Source: Agelaius tricolor
Lineage: Eukaryota; Chordata; Aves; Passeriformes; Icteridae
DNA: 64,000 bases
Direction: 5' to 3'
Assembly (NCBI GenBank): GCA_023055355.1
Contig: JALJCS010000001.1
Span: 52,085,381-52,149,380 of the forward strand
A program made the position numbers and the translations under genes. This document shows positions 53,301-64,000 of the stretch, one piece after another. A model generated the notes under the pieces. It was not told the DNA's origin. It did no database searches and saw nothing but the letters and a program-made list of their open reading frames with translations. Position 1 is the first letter of the stretch, and every line of letters starts with the position of its first letter.

Positions 53301-54169
53301 ATGGCTTGGTAGAAAAAAACCCACATTTCTTTGTGGATGGCAGTACAAAACTTTATTATTTTTAATTAAACCTGCATGTTTGGTTACAGAACTGTTACTG
53401 ACTGCTTTTTCTCAACATGTACAAATGAACATGAGGTGGGAAAGTCACACAGCTCCTAACGGGAACTGCAGTAAAGTCTAAAAAAAGAAAGCTGCAGTGA
53501 ATAAAATCACAATGCTGAATATGACACTCATAGCTGTATTCTCTCTTCACTGTCTAAGAAATGGAAACTACTGGACATATGACCCATTATTTCTTTGCTG
53601 GTTTTCTATAATACAGCCATTGTATTATTTGCAACATGTGCACAGATTTCAGAAGCATAACAGATCATGAATGGTATACAAAAAACCATGAAAATAGGCA
53701 AGGCATATTTGCAGCAGTGTTCCGGGGTGATGGGTATTCTAATGTGCACATGTTAACCAATTAAAATGAAGCCACATGTACTAACCATTTCAGGAGAAAG
53801 GCTGTTGATCTTGAAAATAGTCTCATGAAATAAAAATGCGTATTTGATTGTTGGGGAGGCTGTTGTCTGGGGGAGTGAGGGGAGAAGAGAAAGTATTAGT
53901 CATTTTACTATGTCAGCTAATTATACCCATTCTTATCCCATTTAAAAGTAATTGGGAATGGAAATGTGGCTTCCCTGAATGACCTACATTACCATCAGTT
54001 CTCTATTCCTCCTGGGCAGAGCATTTTAATAATTGCAGAATTCCAGACAGTGCGGTGCCTTCATTAGGTCCAGAGTTGTGATGAGATATGCCCCTAACAG
54101 ACTGGCAGTGACCATAACCTCATGTAAGTATACAAGGGTCCTTTCTTCTAACCCATTTGCTTAGCAAAA
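47389..54169. other. Anonymous non-coding DNA
   Basis: No gene or recognised repeat. A pair of homeodomain-like GAATTAATT sites occurs at 48353-48373 (listed separately). The rest consists of short domain-free frames and ordinary A+T-rich sequence. Confidence 0.5.
48353..48373. promoter_or_regulatory. Paired AATTAATT homeodomain-like sites
   Basis: GAATTAATT occurs at 48353-48361 and again at 48365-48373, one 12-base period apart. Each copy is palindromic at its core (AATTAATT). This spacing could accept paired homeodomain proteins. Functional status is unknown. Confidence 0.3.
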
Positions 54170-54973
54170 ACCAGAGAGACCTCAACAAATCAGAGGGCTG
54201 GGCAATCACCAGCCATACAAATTCAACAAGGGAAAGTGCCAGACTCTTTCCAGGGCAACTCTGGTTAAAGACAGCTGTAGAATGAGAGACTGGAGAGAAG
54301 CACCACAAAAAGGGACCTGGGGGTCCTGGTCAGTGGCAAGTTGAACAGGAGTCAGCAGTGCCCTGGCCTGGAAGGCCAACCCTGTCCTGGGATACATTGG
54401 GCACAGCATGGCCAGCTGGGCCAGGGAGGGGATTGTCCCACTCTGCTCTGCTCGGGGGCAGCCTTACCTGGAGTTCTGGGGCAGTTTTGGATGCCATAAT
54501 ATAAAAGACATTAAACTATTAGGGAGTGTCCAGAGGAGGGCAACGACGATGGTGAAGGGCCTTGGTGGGAAGCAGTGTGAGGAATGGCTGAGGTCACTTG
54601 TCTTATTTAGCCTGGAGGAGACTGAGGGGAGAGCTCATTGCAGTTACAGCTTCCTCAGAAGGGAAGAGGAGGGACATTCAGTGATCTCCTATCTGTGGTG
54701 ACCAGTGACAGGACCCAAGGGAACAGCTGGAAGTTGAGTCAGTTTAGGTTGGATATCAGGGAAAGGTTTTTCCCCAGTGGGTGGTTTGGCACTGGAACAG
54801 GCTCTCCAGGCAAATGGTTACAACACTGACCCTGAGAGAGTTCAAGGAGCATTTGGGCAATACTCTTGGGCACATGGTGTGACTCTGGGGGATAGTGTTG
54901 TCCAGGGCCAGGAGTTGGACTGGATGTTCCTGATGGGCTCCTTCCAACTCAGCTTATTCTGTGATTCTGTGAT
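54170..54973 (+). mobile_element. CR1 LINE, sense, longest copy
   Basis: About 800 bases of CR1 run from the end of the reverse-transcriptase ORF through the 3' UTR. Landmarks in order are 'caacaagggaaagtgccaga', 'gaatgagagactggagag', 'gggacctgggggtcctggtc', 'ggaaggccaaccctgtcctg', 'gagagttcaaggagcatttg' and 'gggcacatggtgtgactctg'. It ends in the tail ATTCTGTGATTCTGTGAT (54957-54973), two units of the 8-base tail repeat. The 5' end is truncated at about 54170. It shares subfamily wording with the copy at 8182-8551. Confidence 0.93.
54408..54701 (+). pseudogene. CR1 ORF2 C-terminal remnant
   Basis: A 97-codon open frame within the CR1 copy. Its middle part reads SVQRRATTMVKGL, then EEWLRSLVLFSLEE. 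This corresponds to the conserved C-terminal block of CR1 ORF2 that follows the reverse-transcriptase domain (family pattern RVQRRATKMIKGL ... YEERLRELGLFSLE). The full protein is close to a thousand residues with endonuclease and reverse-transcriptase domains. None of the catalytic parts are present here, and frame and stop positions differ from an intact end. It is a dead fragment and the start codon of the open frame has no biological meaning. Confidence 0.8.
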
Positions 54974-55128
54974 CAGCATTCCATGCAAGTGCTGCTATCT
55001 CACCACACTTTTAATGACCTAGGATATTAAGGAGATCTGACCTTCTGGTCAGTGGTCAGATCAATAACTAGGTGCAACTTGAAGATGCTAGCATTTTCCA
55101 GAGAGAGCATTTAGACACCGCATCATGT

Positions 55129-55177
55129 GGTTTGGTTTGGTTTGGTTTGGTTTGGTTTGGTTTGGTTTGGTTTTTTT
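55129..55177. repeat. (GGTTT)8 microsatellite with T7 end
   Basis: Nine GG pairs separated by exactly three T (55129-55170) are followed by seven T. The perfect array may form a two-tetrad G-quadruplex on the plus strand. It is not a vertebrate telomere repeat (TTAGGG). Confidence 0.95.
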
Positions 55178-56164
55178 GAGTTGCTAGTAAAGCCAATTCC
55201 ACCAATTCCACCCTTTAAACGCATAAGCTAGATTTTATTTTGAATGTGTAATCTTCGCCTGGAATAGGATCAGAAGAGCAGCTGCCAATTTAAATCGTGG
55301 TACTTAGGGAAAAAATAATCCCTGAAACAATTTATAAACCAGAGATACTTCTAGTGGGAATTTGGAAGAGGGGGTGTTGCTGAGAAGAGACAAGTGGGAA
55401 AAGGAATGAGTTCCAGAATGATTGCTCTTGTATTGAAGGTATTGTAAGAGCAAGATATGTTTGCTGAGTCCCATCTTCAACTCCTGTTTTTAAACAAATA
55501 GAAAAATTGAAGATTATGGCTTTCCAAAAGATTATATATGGCTTCTTCAGCAGGTAATGTTAGTTAGTTGTGCAATGCCCTGTCTGCACTGATGTCAGCA
55601 AGTGTCAGCATGTTGTGTCATCTCTGTACATATAATTTGGTTGTAAATGGTGACCACCTCTGTGCTGACAGACAGTGTCTCCAAAGGGTATTCATTGCCA
55701 GCTAGTTTGTTTTGGTGAACATATCACTTAAAATAAAAACAAAAAAAAAAAACAACAAACTGTGGGAAGATTTGTTTTCTGCCTTTCCTTTCTTTCATAG
55801 TTTTTCTCAACTGTATAACTTATACTCTACTTTTTTGTTCTAACTTTAAGCACATATGGGCATGACAGATTTCTAATGAAAATCTCAGTGCCTGAATACC
55901 TGCTTCTGACACTTTCATACAACATCCCATGGAGAAGAAATAGGCCTTAACATATGTGAAAAGCTGAAAGAGTAAGTGTGAAAGCATTCCAAGTAGATAC
56001 AGCTCTCTTCTCCAGAGCTGTAAACAGGTTGGATAAAACTTTAAAGTAAAATACCTTTACCTCCTGCTTGTTTTTTGCCTCACTTACTGGTAAGATTTCG
56101 TAACAGGACTAGTCACTGCAAAGAACATTTCTTTTCCAACAGTCTGCCTCTTAACAGGTTTGGA

Positions 56165-56225
56165 GTTTTGTTCGTTTGTTTGTTTGTCAGTTTTTTTGTG
56201 TGTTTATTTACTTGTTTGTTTATTA
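56165..56225. repeat. TTTG-rich simple repeat
   Basis: Imperfect GTTT/TTTG units with interruptions, followed by an A8 run at about 56224-56231. Confidence 0.8.
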
Positions 56226-57678
56226 AAAAAAAGGAATGAGACAAATTTCTTTTAAGTCCTATGATGAGTAAGTTCATAAGTAAGTTGGATAGTCTTTTTC
56301 AATTCCTTTGCATATACAAATCTTTCAAACCTTTCAACTCTCTTTGGTGTCTGGCTGTAAGCAGTAACTATGTTTACTGCTTTATGTAGTACTGTGTGCT
56401 TCTGCAGTCCTTGAAACTGTAGAAAAAATAGTCCTTTTAAATCTCTGTTTGCAAGAAAAAATGAAACATGTATGAAAGTTGAATGTGTGGTTGGATGTGC
56501 TAAGCAGCAAAGAAATTTAAAGTGAAAAATCTACAGGTCTAGTCAGTATCCATGCTTGCAGGTCACTTCTGTCACATAGCCCTTAATTAATCCCAGGTTA
56601 CAGAACCATTTAGCACTGAACTGTGGTTACTTTCCCGGTGTCAAATTATTTTATTTGGAAGAAATTTCCATAACCCTCTTTTTTATAGAAAAAAAGAAGA
56701 CACTAACCCAGGAAAAGAACACACCTCTCACTGCCTTTTTTTCCCTTACATTGGGTTACAGCAATGCTATGAGGTACAGAGAGGAGTGAGTGACATTTGT
56801 ATAGAGGATGTCTACGAGCAAACCAGGAATAATTTCTGCATTTGTGTGGAAGGTGCAGTGTGCATAGCTTACAATGGGGCTGCTTTTATGAATAAAACAA
56901 TGTTTCTGCAGTTTCAAGGGCTTTTGGTTCCATAAAGCCTTCTATGAACTGTCCAGGGTCTCTGTGAAGTTCTTCCCATCTCACATCCCTGTGCAAATCT
57001 GGCATAAAAACCAGCTTGATAAGGCCATTTAAGGAAATACTATACAATGAGCATGGATATAGCTTTCCTTCATCTTCTTTTAACACATGGCTAGATACTT
57101 TGTTGGGGCTTATTAATGCATTTCCAGGGTCAGTGGAGACTTGTCTGTCTTCTAACACAGACATCCCTCCTCTGTCAGCACTGGGAATAGTCTATACCAC
57201 GTCTGCAAGGCTAATCCATTAGGAGCAAGCATAAATTGATTAGGAATCTGTTCAACAACACAAAACACTTGGAATAAGCCTCTACCATGATTTTATGCCA
57301 AAACTCACACTGAAGTAGGACAAAGATTAAACCATTAGTTAGAAAATGGATCTATGATAAGCAAGTCATTCAAAGTGTTTAAACTGACTGCTGTTTGCTC
57401 ATTAGTCTGTTTTATTTTGTTAGGCTTATGAAATTTAGTGAGCCAAAAGTAAGCAAGCAAACAAAATATTATTCCCTAACTATTAGTGAACTTCCATACT
57501 TTGCTGTTGGTTGAATTGCTTACTGCATAAAATAATATTGGTTGTGAAAACAATAAACTCGATAATACTTGAAGTGCATTCTGAATTTTTAAAGCACTTT
57601 TTATTAAGTTTTTCAGTTTCTTAGGTGTCAGGACATTTAGAAACAACATTGTTTTATTTCAGGCCTCCTGAGGTGAAT

Positions 57679-57785
57679 TTGCATTGAAATGCAAGATTGT
57701 GGTGTGATGATGTGCATCAGAATGTGACTACATGATGCAAAAATGCAATGTCATCACCTGATGGGTTGCTATGAGGCATATATAC
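57679..57785. promoter_or_regulatory. POU / C-EBP-like palindrome cluster upstream of a TATA-like box
   Basis: ATTTGCAT (57678-57684 region) belongs to a perfect inverted repeat, TTGCATT-GA-AATGCAA (57679-57694). GATGTGCATC and TGATGCAA (57733-57740) follow, then AAATGCAATGTCATCA, then CATATATAC at about 57777-57785. Octamer and C/EBP-ATF composite sites are known enhancer motifs. No transcript is visible, so promoter activity is inference. Confidence 0.3.
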
Positions 57786-60350
57786 AAATGTTGTGATTCA
57801 GCAGTGCAGACCGACAGTGCTTCCCCTCTCCCCATAGGATAAATCCAGAAGGTATCACTCATGTTTCACACTGAGCACATTGCCTGGAGGATGATAATTG
57901 TGGCAGTGACAGAGAACAGAATGAAGAAAAGAGCAGAGGACCCATAACAGGTGTCTGATGTGTGTACAAATGTGTGTTGAAATGATTTGCAGTGACTGCT
58001 GGATATTAAAGAACGTATTTGAAAAACAGAAGGTAGCATTTTAAAACATGTTGAAATAACTATGTCCCCTTTTCCAAGGGGTGCTTATTCCAAGTATGTC
58101 TAGCTTGCAGTGGCTGCTGCCAGGGAATTGTACTTCTCCTGCTAAAGTGCAAAGCATAAAGTGCAAAAATACTTAGTTCTAAGTGTTGTCTACCTCGAAC
58201 CTTCAGGCTATTGCTTGCCAGAAAACAGCAACCAAAGCTGGTTCAGATATAGTGAGCATAACAGAATATTATCACTACTCTACAGGTGTAAAATGCTTCA
58301 TAATCTCAGTAATATGGCCAACTAGGACTACAGTTATTTAGTAAGACACTTTTGAAAATGTGCCCCATCATCAGTATTTCTAGTGCTGTTGTATGAACTG
58401 ACCTGCAGCACTCTTTAAAATGTTTCTGAAGGAAATGTTGTGTATAAATGTTAATGTCCTCATTAAAACATAAGAAAATAAAAATCTGAGGAATAAAAAT
58501 GTTTACATATGTTATTACTATTAATTATTTACAGGGAATTTATCTCCTGAATATATAATGATATATATTTAATACTGAAGATATGAGATCTCAGATAAGT
58601 TTTTTTTCTGTTATTGAAACTCTAACCAACTTGGCGGATATTTCCTTTCTTTCAAGGAAAGAAATTTATCTACCCAGTTGAGTTTTCCCAAGGTCACCAG
58701 TTCTAGTTAACATGCAGTTTTCATAGTTGGTTGATGAAACTGTGAATCATTAAAGCCTTAAAATGTGTAATATCATCCTTAGTTACTCTTACCTTTTCAC
58801 ATACATAATGAATATCTCTTTCCCTTCTTTCTGCTGGAAAAAAAATAGATATGAACATGATGATAAGAAAAGTCTGGCCATTTTTTCCCTCTGTCATATA
58901 TACCCATATTTCTGTGGGTATTATTTTCCTCTGTCACCTTTGCTCCTGCCAAGCTGTTTTATATATTTTTTTCCTCTTGAAATCAACATTCTTAACTAGC
59001 TTTATCTTGTAGCCAAGCTATGCCACATCGAGCGCTGTTCAAGTCCACAAAGGACATTATAGCTTTTCCCCACAAAGGTATACTATTCATGTTCAATAGA
59101 TTCTATAACTTAAAGAGATAAGTTTATTTTTGATCACATTGTTCCTACATCAGTTGTGGCCAGAAGAACCTAGGCTCCTTTGACTGGCTATTTATCTGTC
59201 TTATGTTTTGTCTTGTTTTTCTGTTTTTTTCTTGATTTTTTTTCCCTTTAGTGCTTTCCAGAGGAAAAGATCATTTTAAATGAGTTACAGTAAGTACTGT
59301 AGAGGATATAAATTTCTTTGTGTTTGGGAATACTGCGTCATATGCGCTCAGGTAGAGGAAAGGCAATTTCAATTTTCAGGCATAATGTTGGTCAAGAGTG
59401 CCTGCTGATTCATTCTGAGGAGAGTGAGTCAGACAAGCTAAATTAGGTTTCTACTCTGAATCATCCTCTATAGGAGACTATCTTACTCTGCTGACTATAG
59501 ACAGGGTCTAAAGAGATTAGCTATACTAGGCTAAAATTGCACTTTGTCAATACCCATTTCCTAACTGTCCTTTTCTGAAGTCCATTCTATTCTGAACCTT
59601 AAGAGCTAATGGATGAGAATAGGGTAGCTGACTCTTGACATTTGCTTGTTCTTGAAGAGGAGATAAATTTAGAATTTATATAATCCTCAAAGTATTCTTT
59701 TCCAATATTTTTTGTATAGTAATAAGTCCACTTTTTCAGTAGAAGCACAATGTCTTGTAGTAGTAGAAAGAGTTCTTCAAGGTTGCAATTATATTTTTAA
59801 CTTCTCATCTTTGTTTTACAAAAAAAAAATAAACGCAGCTGCCCTTAAAATATGAATGCAGAATCCTTAACAAAATGGTCAAACATCTGCTCCCTGATTC
59901 TGTTAATAATGCCTTGATATTCACATCAATAATCTTTGGTTATTTTTGTTGATTGTGTAGTCTAGATGCTGATAAATGGTCAAAGCTAATAGTATTGGAG
60001 ATGGACTACAGCTGTCCACTAGTATACAGAACAGAAAATTGTCTTCATAAATCATTTAATGTCATACTCCAGTTTTTCTTACACTTCATCTAGAGCAGTT
60101 TACATTTATATAACTATACAATTCTCTCTTTAGCTATATCTTTATATATACTTCTTAAAATTGTTAGCAAAATCATCATACTTTTTGGTACATATTTTAC
60201 CACTCCAAGGCAAGTTTATTTTGTGGTAAAATATAAGATGTCTCACCTTTTCAAAATAAGGCATTTTTAGTTTCCTCAGTCCAACTTGAAGCTTTGGAGT
60301 TGCAGGCAAATCCCTTTTTAATTTTCCTTGATACATTTTTTAAGCAGTAC

Positions 60351-60431
60351 TTTTTGCCCTCATCTAAAGGAGTTCCCTGAGTTCCTCTAGTCCTGTTCTC
60401 AGAGACAGAAGCACAAGAACAAGGCAAATTT
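60351..60431 (+). repeat. Local direct duplication, copy A
   Basis: This 81-base block begins TTTTTGCCCTCATCTAAAGG and ends ACAAGGCAAATTTA. It recurs at 61223-61291 in the same orientation with one early substitution and an internal length difference of about 14 bases. Confidence 0.92.
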
Positions 60432-61222
60432 ATATGACAGGGCATAAAGAAATAACTTTCTCTAGCCCAGGCTCTGTGGACCATATTTTGAATTGTGTGC
60501 ACCAGCTGTGGCACCCTTCAGCCTCCCTTCTCCCCATTGATATTGCAGCTTTGACAACATTCGTGTATTACCAGGGTGTTGATGTGTGGCACCATTTTTA
60601 TGACTTCTTTCAGTTTGCTTGATCTCATAGCTCTTATCCTCTAGAGAGTTCAATTGCAAGTAAAAATACACAACAAATATTTTTCATGTGGTTGACATAG
60701 AGCATATATTTGCAACCTGCCTCTCCAAGAGTATATTGTGTGTACTAAAGGCAGCAAACAAATAATGCCTCCCACTGCAAACCATGAGGGATGGGTTAGG
60801 AAGGCTGGCCTGTGTCTGTTCCATCTGAGATTAGTAGCTGGAGAAGTTTGATTTGTGCCACTGACAATAAGTGTTCATTTTAATCTGGCTAATGCATTAA
60901 AAATTCGCAATGATGGTGCATTGGCAAATGCAGAATAAACAACTGCTGCATTAAACATTATTCAAATTGAAAAGTCAAGAACTTTAATTTTAGGAACTAC
61001 TGGAATCCAGGGGCCCAATGCATCCAGAATTTTGTCCTCCTCTGCCTAGCTGGGTTTAGTGACCCTTATACAATTTACAAGGAGGTGAGGTTTATTTGTT
61101 CACACCATTATTGCCCTGTTCATAATAGCACGACTCATCTCATCTGAACTTTAGGAGGTAATTCTCTCAGAGGTCTTACACGCTTATAAACTTAATGAAA
61201 ACAGTTTATTTTAAAGAACTAA
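60432..61222. other. Unique spacer with a possible conserved element
   Basis: Between the two duplicate copies lies unique sequence. The part at 60870-60990 is rich in ATGCATTAA, GCATTAAA and ATTCAAATTG words typical of homeodomain/POU-bound conserved non-coding elements. No gene is seen. Confidence 0.35.
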
Positions 61223-61291
61223 TTTTTACCCTCATCTAAAGGAGTTCCCTGATTTCTCAGAGACAGAAGCACAAGAACAAGGCAAATTTAG
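61223..61291 (+). repeat. Local direct duplication, copy B
   Basis: This 69-base block matches copy A at 60351. It reads TTTTTACCCTCATCTAAAGG, then AGTTCCCTGA, skips about 14 bases present in copy A, and resumes CTCAGAGACAGAAGCACAAG through CAAATTTA. Confidence 0.92.
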
Positions 61292-62254
61292 GGTAAATTT
61301 TCCTTGGAGTAAATGTAGGTAAAGGTAGTATTCTTGCCTCAAGTCTCCTAAAATTTAGACTATTTAAAAACATAAAAATGAAAAATGAAAAATTAATTTG
61401 TATTAACAAAAGACACAGAAATATTTACCTTTTTTTTTACTCTATTACCATTTTTTGCATCTTTGTTATTGTTCTTAACTTTCAAAAAATTATCTATTCT
61501 GATTTGTCAAAGGAAAGAATAATAAGCTTTTATTATTTGTGTTAATAAGCTATAGAAATGGCTAGGTCTTCTCATGAGACCCAGGTTTACCTGGGATATC
61601 AATGCCTGCAAGATAAGATAAATGCAGAAAAAGTCCCTTAATTCCTATTAAAGAAAGTATTGTCATCAGCGTTCCTTACTTTGAAAGTGACATAAGATGA
61701 AAATATGTGATGAAAGTTGAGTATTATATTGGATTTTTGTCTCCCACTACAAAGCCATTAAAATGATAGTGTCAAGAAATAGAGCCTATGTAAACAGAAA
61801 ATTTAATTGCATTTAATTGTAACTGCTCAGTGGTGGAGCATTTAAATCCAAAGGAGGACCTATAATTGTTTCAGTTGCATTGACTGACTTTAATTAACAT
61901 TTAGTTATACTGTAAATGTACAAAACTATCAATGAAAAGGAGTGGTCATTTAAAGGTGTAATCCAGTGCACATAACCACAATAATAGAAGAGCTGTAATG
62001 CTATCAAAGTTCAAGAAAAAAAGAAAACTCTCCCCTTTTCTAGATTAACTCAAGCAGTCAGGATGTAAGCTTTTCTTGCATTCCTTTTTATTTACTTTCC
62101 TATCACATAGATGAATGAATTTTTAAAGGATGTATGCTGCTGTGTTTAATGTTTATATGCAATGGCTGAAAGAAAGTCTTTTAATTCAGAAATGCATTCA
62201 AACTACTTATAATTTCTTATCCATCTGTGTTTAGACTCAGATTTAAAATCAACT
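61292..62254. other. Anonymous non-coding DNA
   Basis: A+T-rich, with no gene, RNA or recognised repeat apart from a T-run at 61431-61438. Confidence 0.5.
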
Positions 62255-62300
62255 GAAAAGTCTCACACTGAGTTTAATGGACAAGGAGCCAGGCCCTTAC
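62255..62300. mobile_element. Half-relic of a palindromic MITE-like element
   Basis: The segment 'gtctcacactgagtttaatg' followed by 'gacaaggagccaggccctta' resembles the right half of an amniote palindromic repeat ('gtctcccattgacttcaatgg ... ggatcaggcccta'). Its partner half is not clear. It abuts the next relic. Confidence 0.4.
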
Positions 62301-62320
62301 AGTGTGGTCATTGCCACAGA

Positions 62321-62424
62321 CTCTGATTCTGCAACTGACTCCATGTGGGAGTCAATTGAAGTCAATGATGCTTCAAGAGGGAAGCTGAATCTGTCTGTGC
62401 AAAGTCAATTGCAGGACTTATGCC
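62321..62424. mobile_element. MITE-like relic with inverted termini
   Basis: The left arm GATTCTGCAACTGACTCC (62325-62342) is mirrored by a right arm whose reverse complement reads AGTCCTGCAATTGACTTT. Between them lies 'gagtcaattgaagtcaatga', like the palindromic centre (ATTGACTTCAATGG) of the same recalled family. It is non-autonomous and decayed. Confidence 0.5.
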
Positions 62425-64000
62425 TTTGTAACTAAGCATTGTGTTTGCATCAAAAATGCATTGATCTGCTCTCTGAAGAACATAATGGAAGCCTCTATTC
62501 TCAGAGTAGTATTTCTCTGCTCCTTCCATGTCTCATCATGATTTTCCCTAATTTGTATCTATACATGCTCTGTTTTTTTGAGAGGTTTTTAATATGATGT
62601 GTAACTACATTCATTTTTGTTGGGACTGAGAACAGATTATTTGTTTACCAAGCTTTTAAAAAGAAAATGGTGATGAAAAAGATATCTGCAAATATAGAAC
62701 TACTCTGTAAGCAACATGAATATAATAAGAACTGTGTCAAAAACTCTGTTGTATCTATAAATGGTTTAAAAGGTTAATTGTCTGAGTTTTATCTAATGGA
62801 TTCAGGTAATTAAAATACAAGGGAGGTTTGGGTTTTTTTCTCTAGTTTTTTTCCTGTGTAACTAAAAGGAGTAGAAATCATTAAATCAAACTTCACAGTT
62901 TCATCTATACAATGAAGAAATTTGTGTTACCCAAAACTTTAAAAGACATTCAGAATGACAGAGGTTTATATACAAACAGACAGGACAATTATCTTTGAGT
63001 AATTGTTTTTTCAGACTAAAGGCTTCAGATCTTAGCTGTCACACTGAGTTTTTCATATTTTCCCCTTCTGATTTGTCTAACCCAGAGGTCATTAGACACT
63101 TCCCCAGGATGGAGAAAAGAAGGTTTAAGGTTCTCAGCTGCCTGAATAGATTTAGAAAAACAGATTGAGGTTGTTTGCTTGGAAAAGCGGAGTATTGGCC
63201 AAGAGGGGAAGGCAAAAAGAATCTCCTTGAATTAAGGTTGCTGTACTGAAAAGAGATTCAGTAAATAAATATTGAATATCAACCAAAACATTGCATTTAG
63301 TTTGAGCTCTGCCCTGAAATCTGGCAATGAGCTACAAAGGACTTCCAAGGAAGAGGGCAGGAGCTGGTGAAATTCAGTAGGGTGCAGAAACAGTATAAAA
63401 AAAGAAGTCTATGTTATTACCTTGACTACTAATTCTTGACTTACCTATTGTCCCTTTGGTAACATGGGCTAGTTGAGCATTCCATTCTCCCCTGTTTATC
63501 TATTCCCATGAAATTGTACAGCAGGCTGAGCATAGATACAGTGTAAGTAAAAATGTTAAAAGTTGCTGTTGTAAAGTGTGTATAAGCCTTAAAGATGGCT
63601 GGAAGGCTTCTAAAAATTCCTTTGTTTCTCCCAAAGAACAGCTCAGACAGCATTGTTAATATACACTGTTTACCATCTTAGCTATTTATGTACATTTGGT
63701 GTCAAGTGTGCTTAGTATGCAGGGTTTTAAATGTAACTAAAACATATTTTAATTAATATGAGCAAAGATCAGTGCAGACCTCTGAGACATGAAGTAGGGA
63801 AGTGTTGGTTTTCTCCAGCTTCACAGCAGAGGCATTACGAATAGCTTTTGACTGCCAGCCACAAGCAGCAGGCACAGATGTAAGGCCCATTTTCAATGGT
63901 TACTTTTCTGCAGGCAGAGATGCCACTTACCCTGCTGAAAAACATCCAGACAGGCTGTCCTGGCTGCACAACAGCAGGTTAGAGAGAAAACAGCCTTTGG
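62425..64000. other. Anonymous non-coding DNA to window end
   Basis: No gene is supported. The only sizeable frame is a 70-codon minus-strand ORF (63653-63441) without a domain. No known repeat was recognised. Confidence 0.5.

Larger units (their letters stand above)
54974..60350. other. Anonymous non-coding DNA with simple repeats
   Basis: No gene is supported. It contains (GGTTT)n at 55129, an A-run after AATAAA at 55733-55752, a TTTG-rich tract at 56165-56225 and the POU/C-EBP-like motif cluster at 57679-57785. Small open frames at 54777-55022 extend out of the CR1 copy and are not genes. Confidence 0.5.

Noticed and set aside
55129..55177. Interstitial telomeric repeat
   Set aside because: The unit is GGTTT, not TTAGGG.
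55680..55756. Processed pseudogene ending in AATAAA plus poly-A (55733-55752)
   Set aside because: The A-run is interrupted, no upstream coding remnant is recognisable, and no target duplication was found.
1..64000. CRISPR array, operons, phage or bacterial genes
   Set aside because: There are no regularly spaced direct repeats and no compact coding. The base composition and CR1 content indicate a vertebrate nuclear genome.
1..64000. rRNA, U6, 7SK or well-known microRNA genes
   Set aside because: None of the familiar sequence signatures was found by eye on either strand.

Overview
The window reads as non-coding nuclear DNA from a bird, or less likely another archosaur or turtle. It is A+T-rich, has very few long open frames, and carries five remnants of CR1, the LINE family that dominates avian genomes. 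Two of these end in the GATTCTGTGA-type tail and two in the ATTCTATG-type tail. The fifth is cut by the left window edge and shows only the reverse-transcriptase part of ORF2 in antisense. I found no bacterial, phage or organellar features. No open frame has a recognisable protein domain except the decayed C-terminal end of CR1 ORF2 inside the copy at about 54.2-55.0 kb.

Layout: 1-520 is an antisense CR1 fragment. About 0.5-7.1 kb is anonymous DNA with a (CTATT)n microsatellite at 6.06 kb. An antisense CR1 (7.1-7.5 kb) and a sense CR1 (8.2-8.55 kb) follow. About 8.6-30.5 kb is anonymous, with an A-rich simple repeat at 9.4 kb, a possible LTR polyadenylation segment near 12.9 kb and two short inverted-repeat relics (about 14.8 and 28.1 kb). 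A sense CR1 lies at 30.5-30.84 kb. About 30.8-54.2 kb is again anonymous, with a 30-nt alternating purine/pyrimidine tract (35.06 kb), an RFX/X-box palindrome (37.29 kb), a tRNA-derived SINE-like fossil (41.1 kb) and a MITE-like relic (47.3 kb). The longest CR1 lies at 54.2-54.97 kb, with a (GGTTT)n repeat 155 bases after it. The last 9 kb holds a POU/C-EBP-like palindrome cluster, a local direct duplication (60.35 and 61.22 kb) and two adjoining inverted-repeat relics (62.25-62.42 kb).

No gene set works together here. The simplest reading is an intergenic desert or the interior of a very large intron. The positive content is transposon fossils, simple repeats, palindromes and a few motif clusters that could be regulatory. 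I did not find a convincing undescribed biological system. The best candidates for a second look are the relics of palindromic amniote mobile elements, the duplicated block near 60-61 kb, the 18-bp palindrome in a Z-DNA-prone tract, and two short open segments preceded by good splice-acceptor sequence. CR1, MITE and SINE assignments rest on remembered family consensus patterns, not on a database search, and boundaries are approximate.
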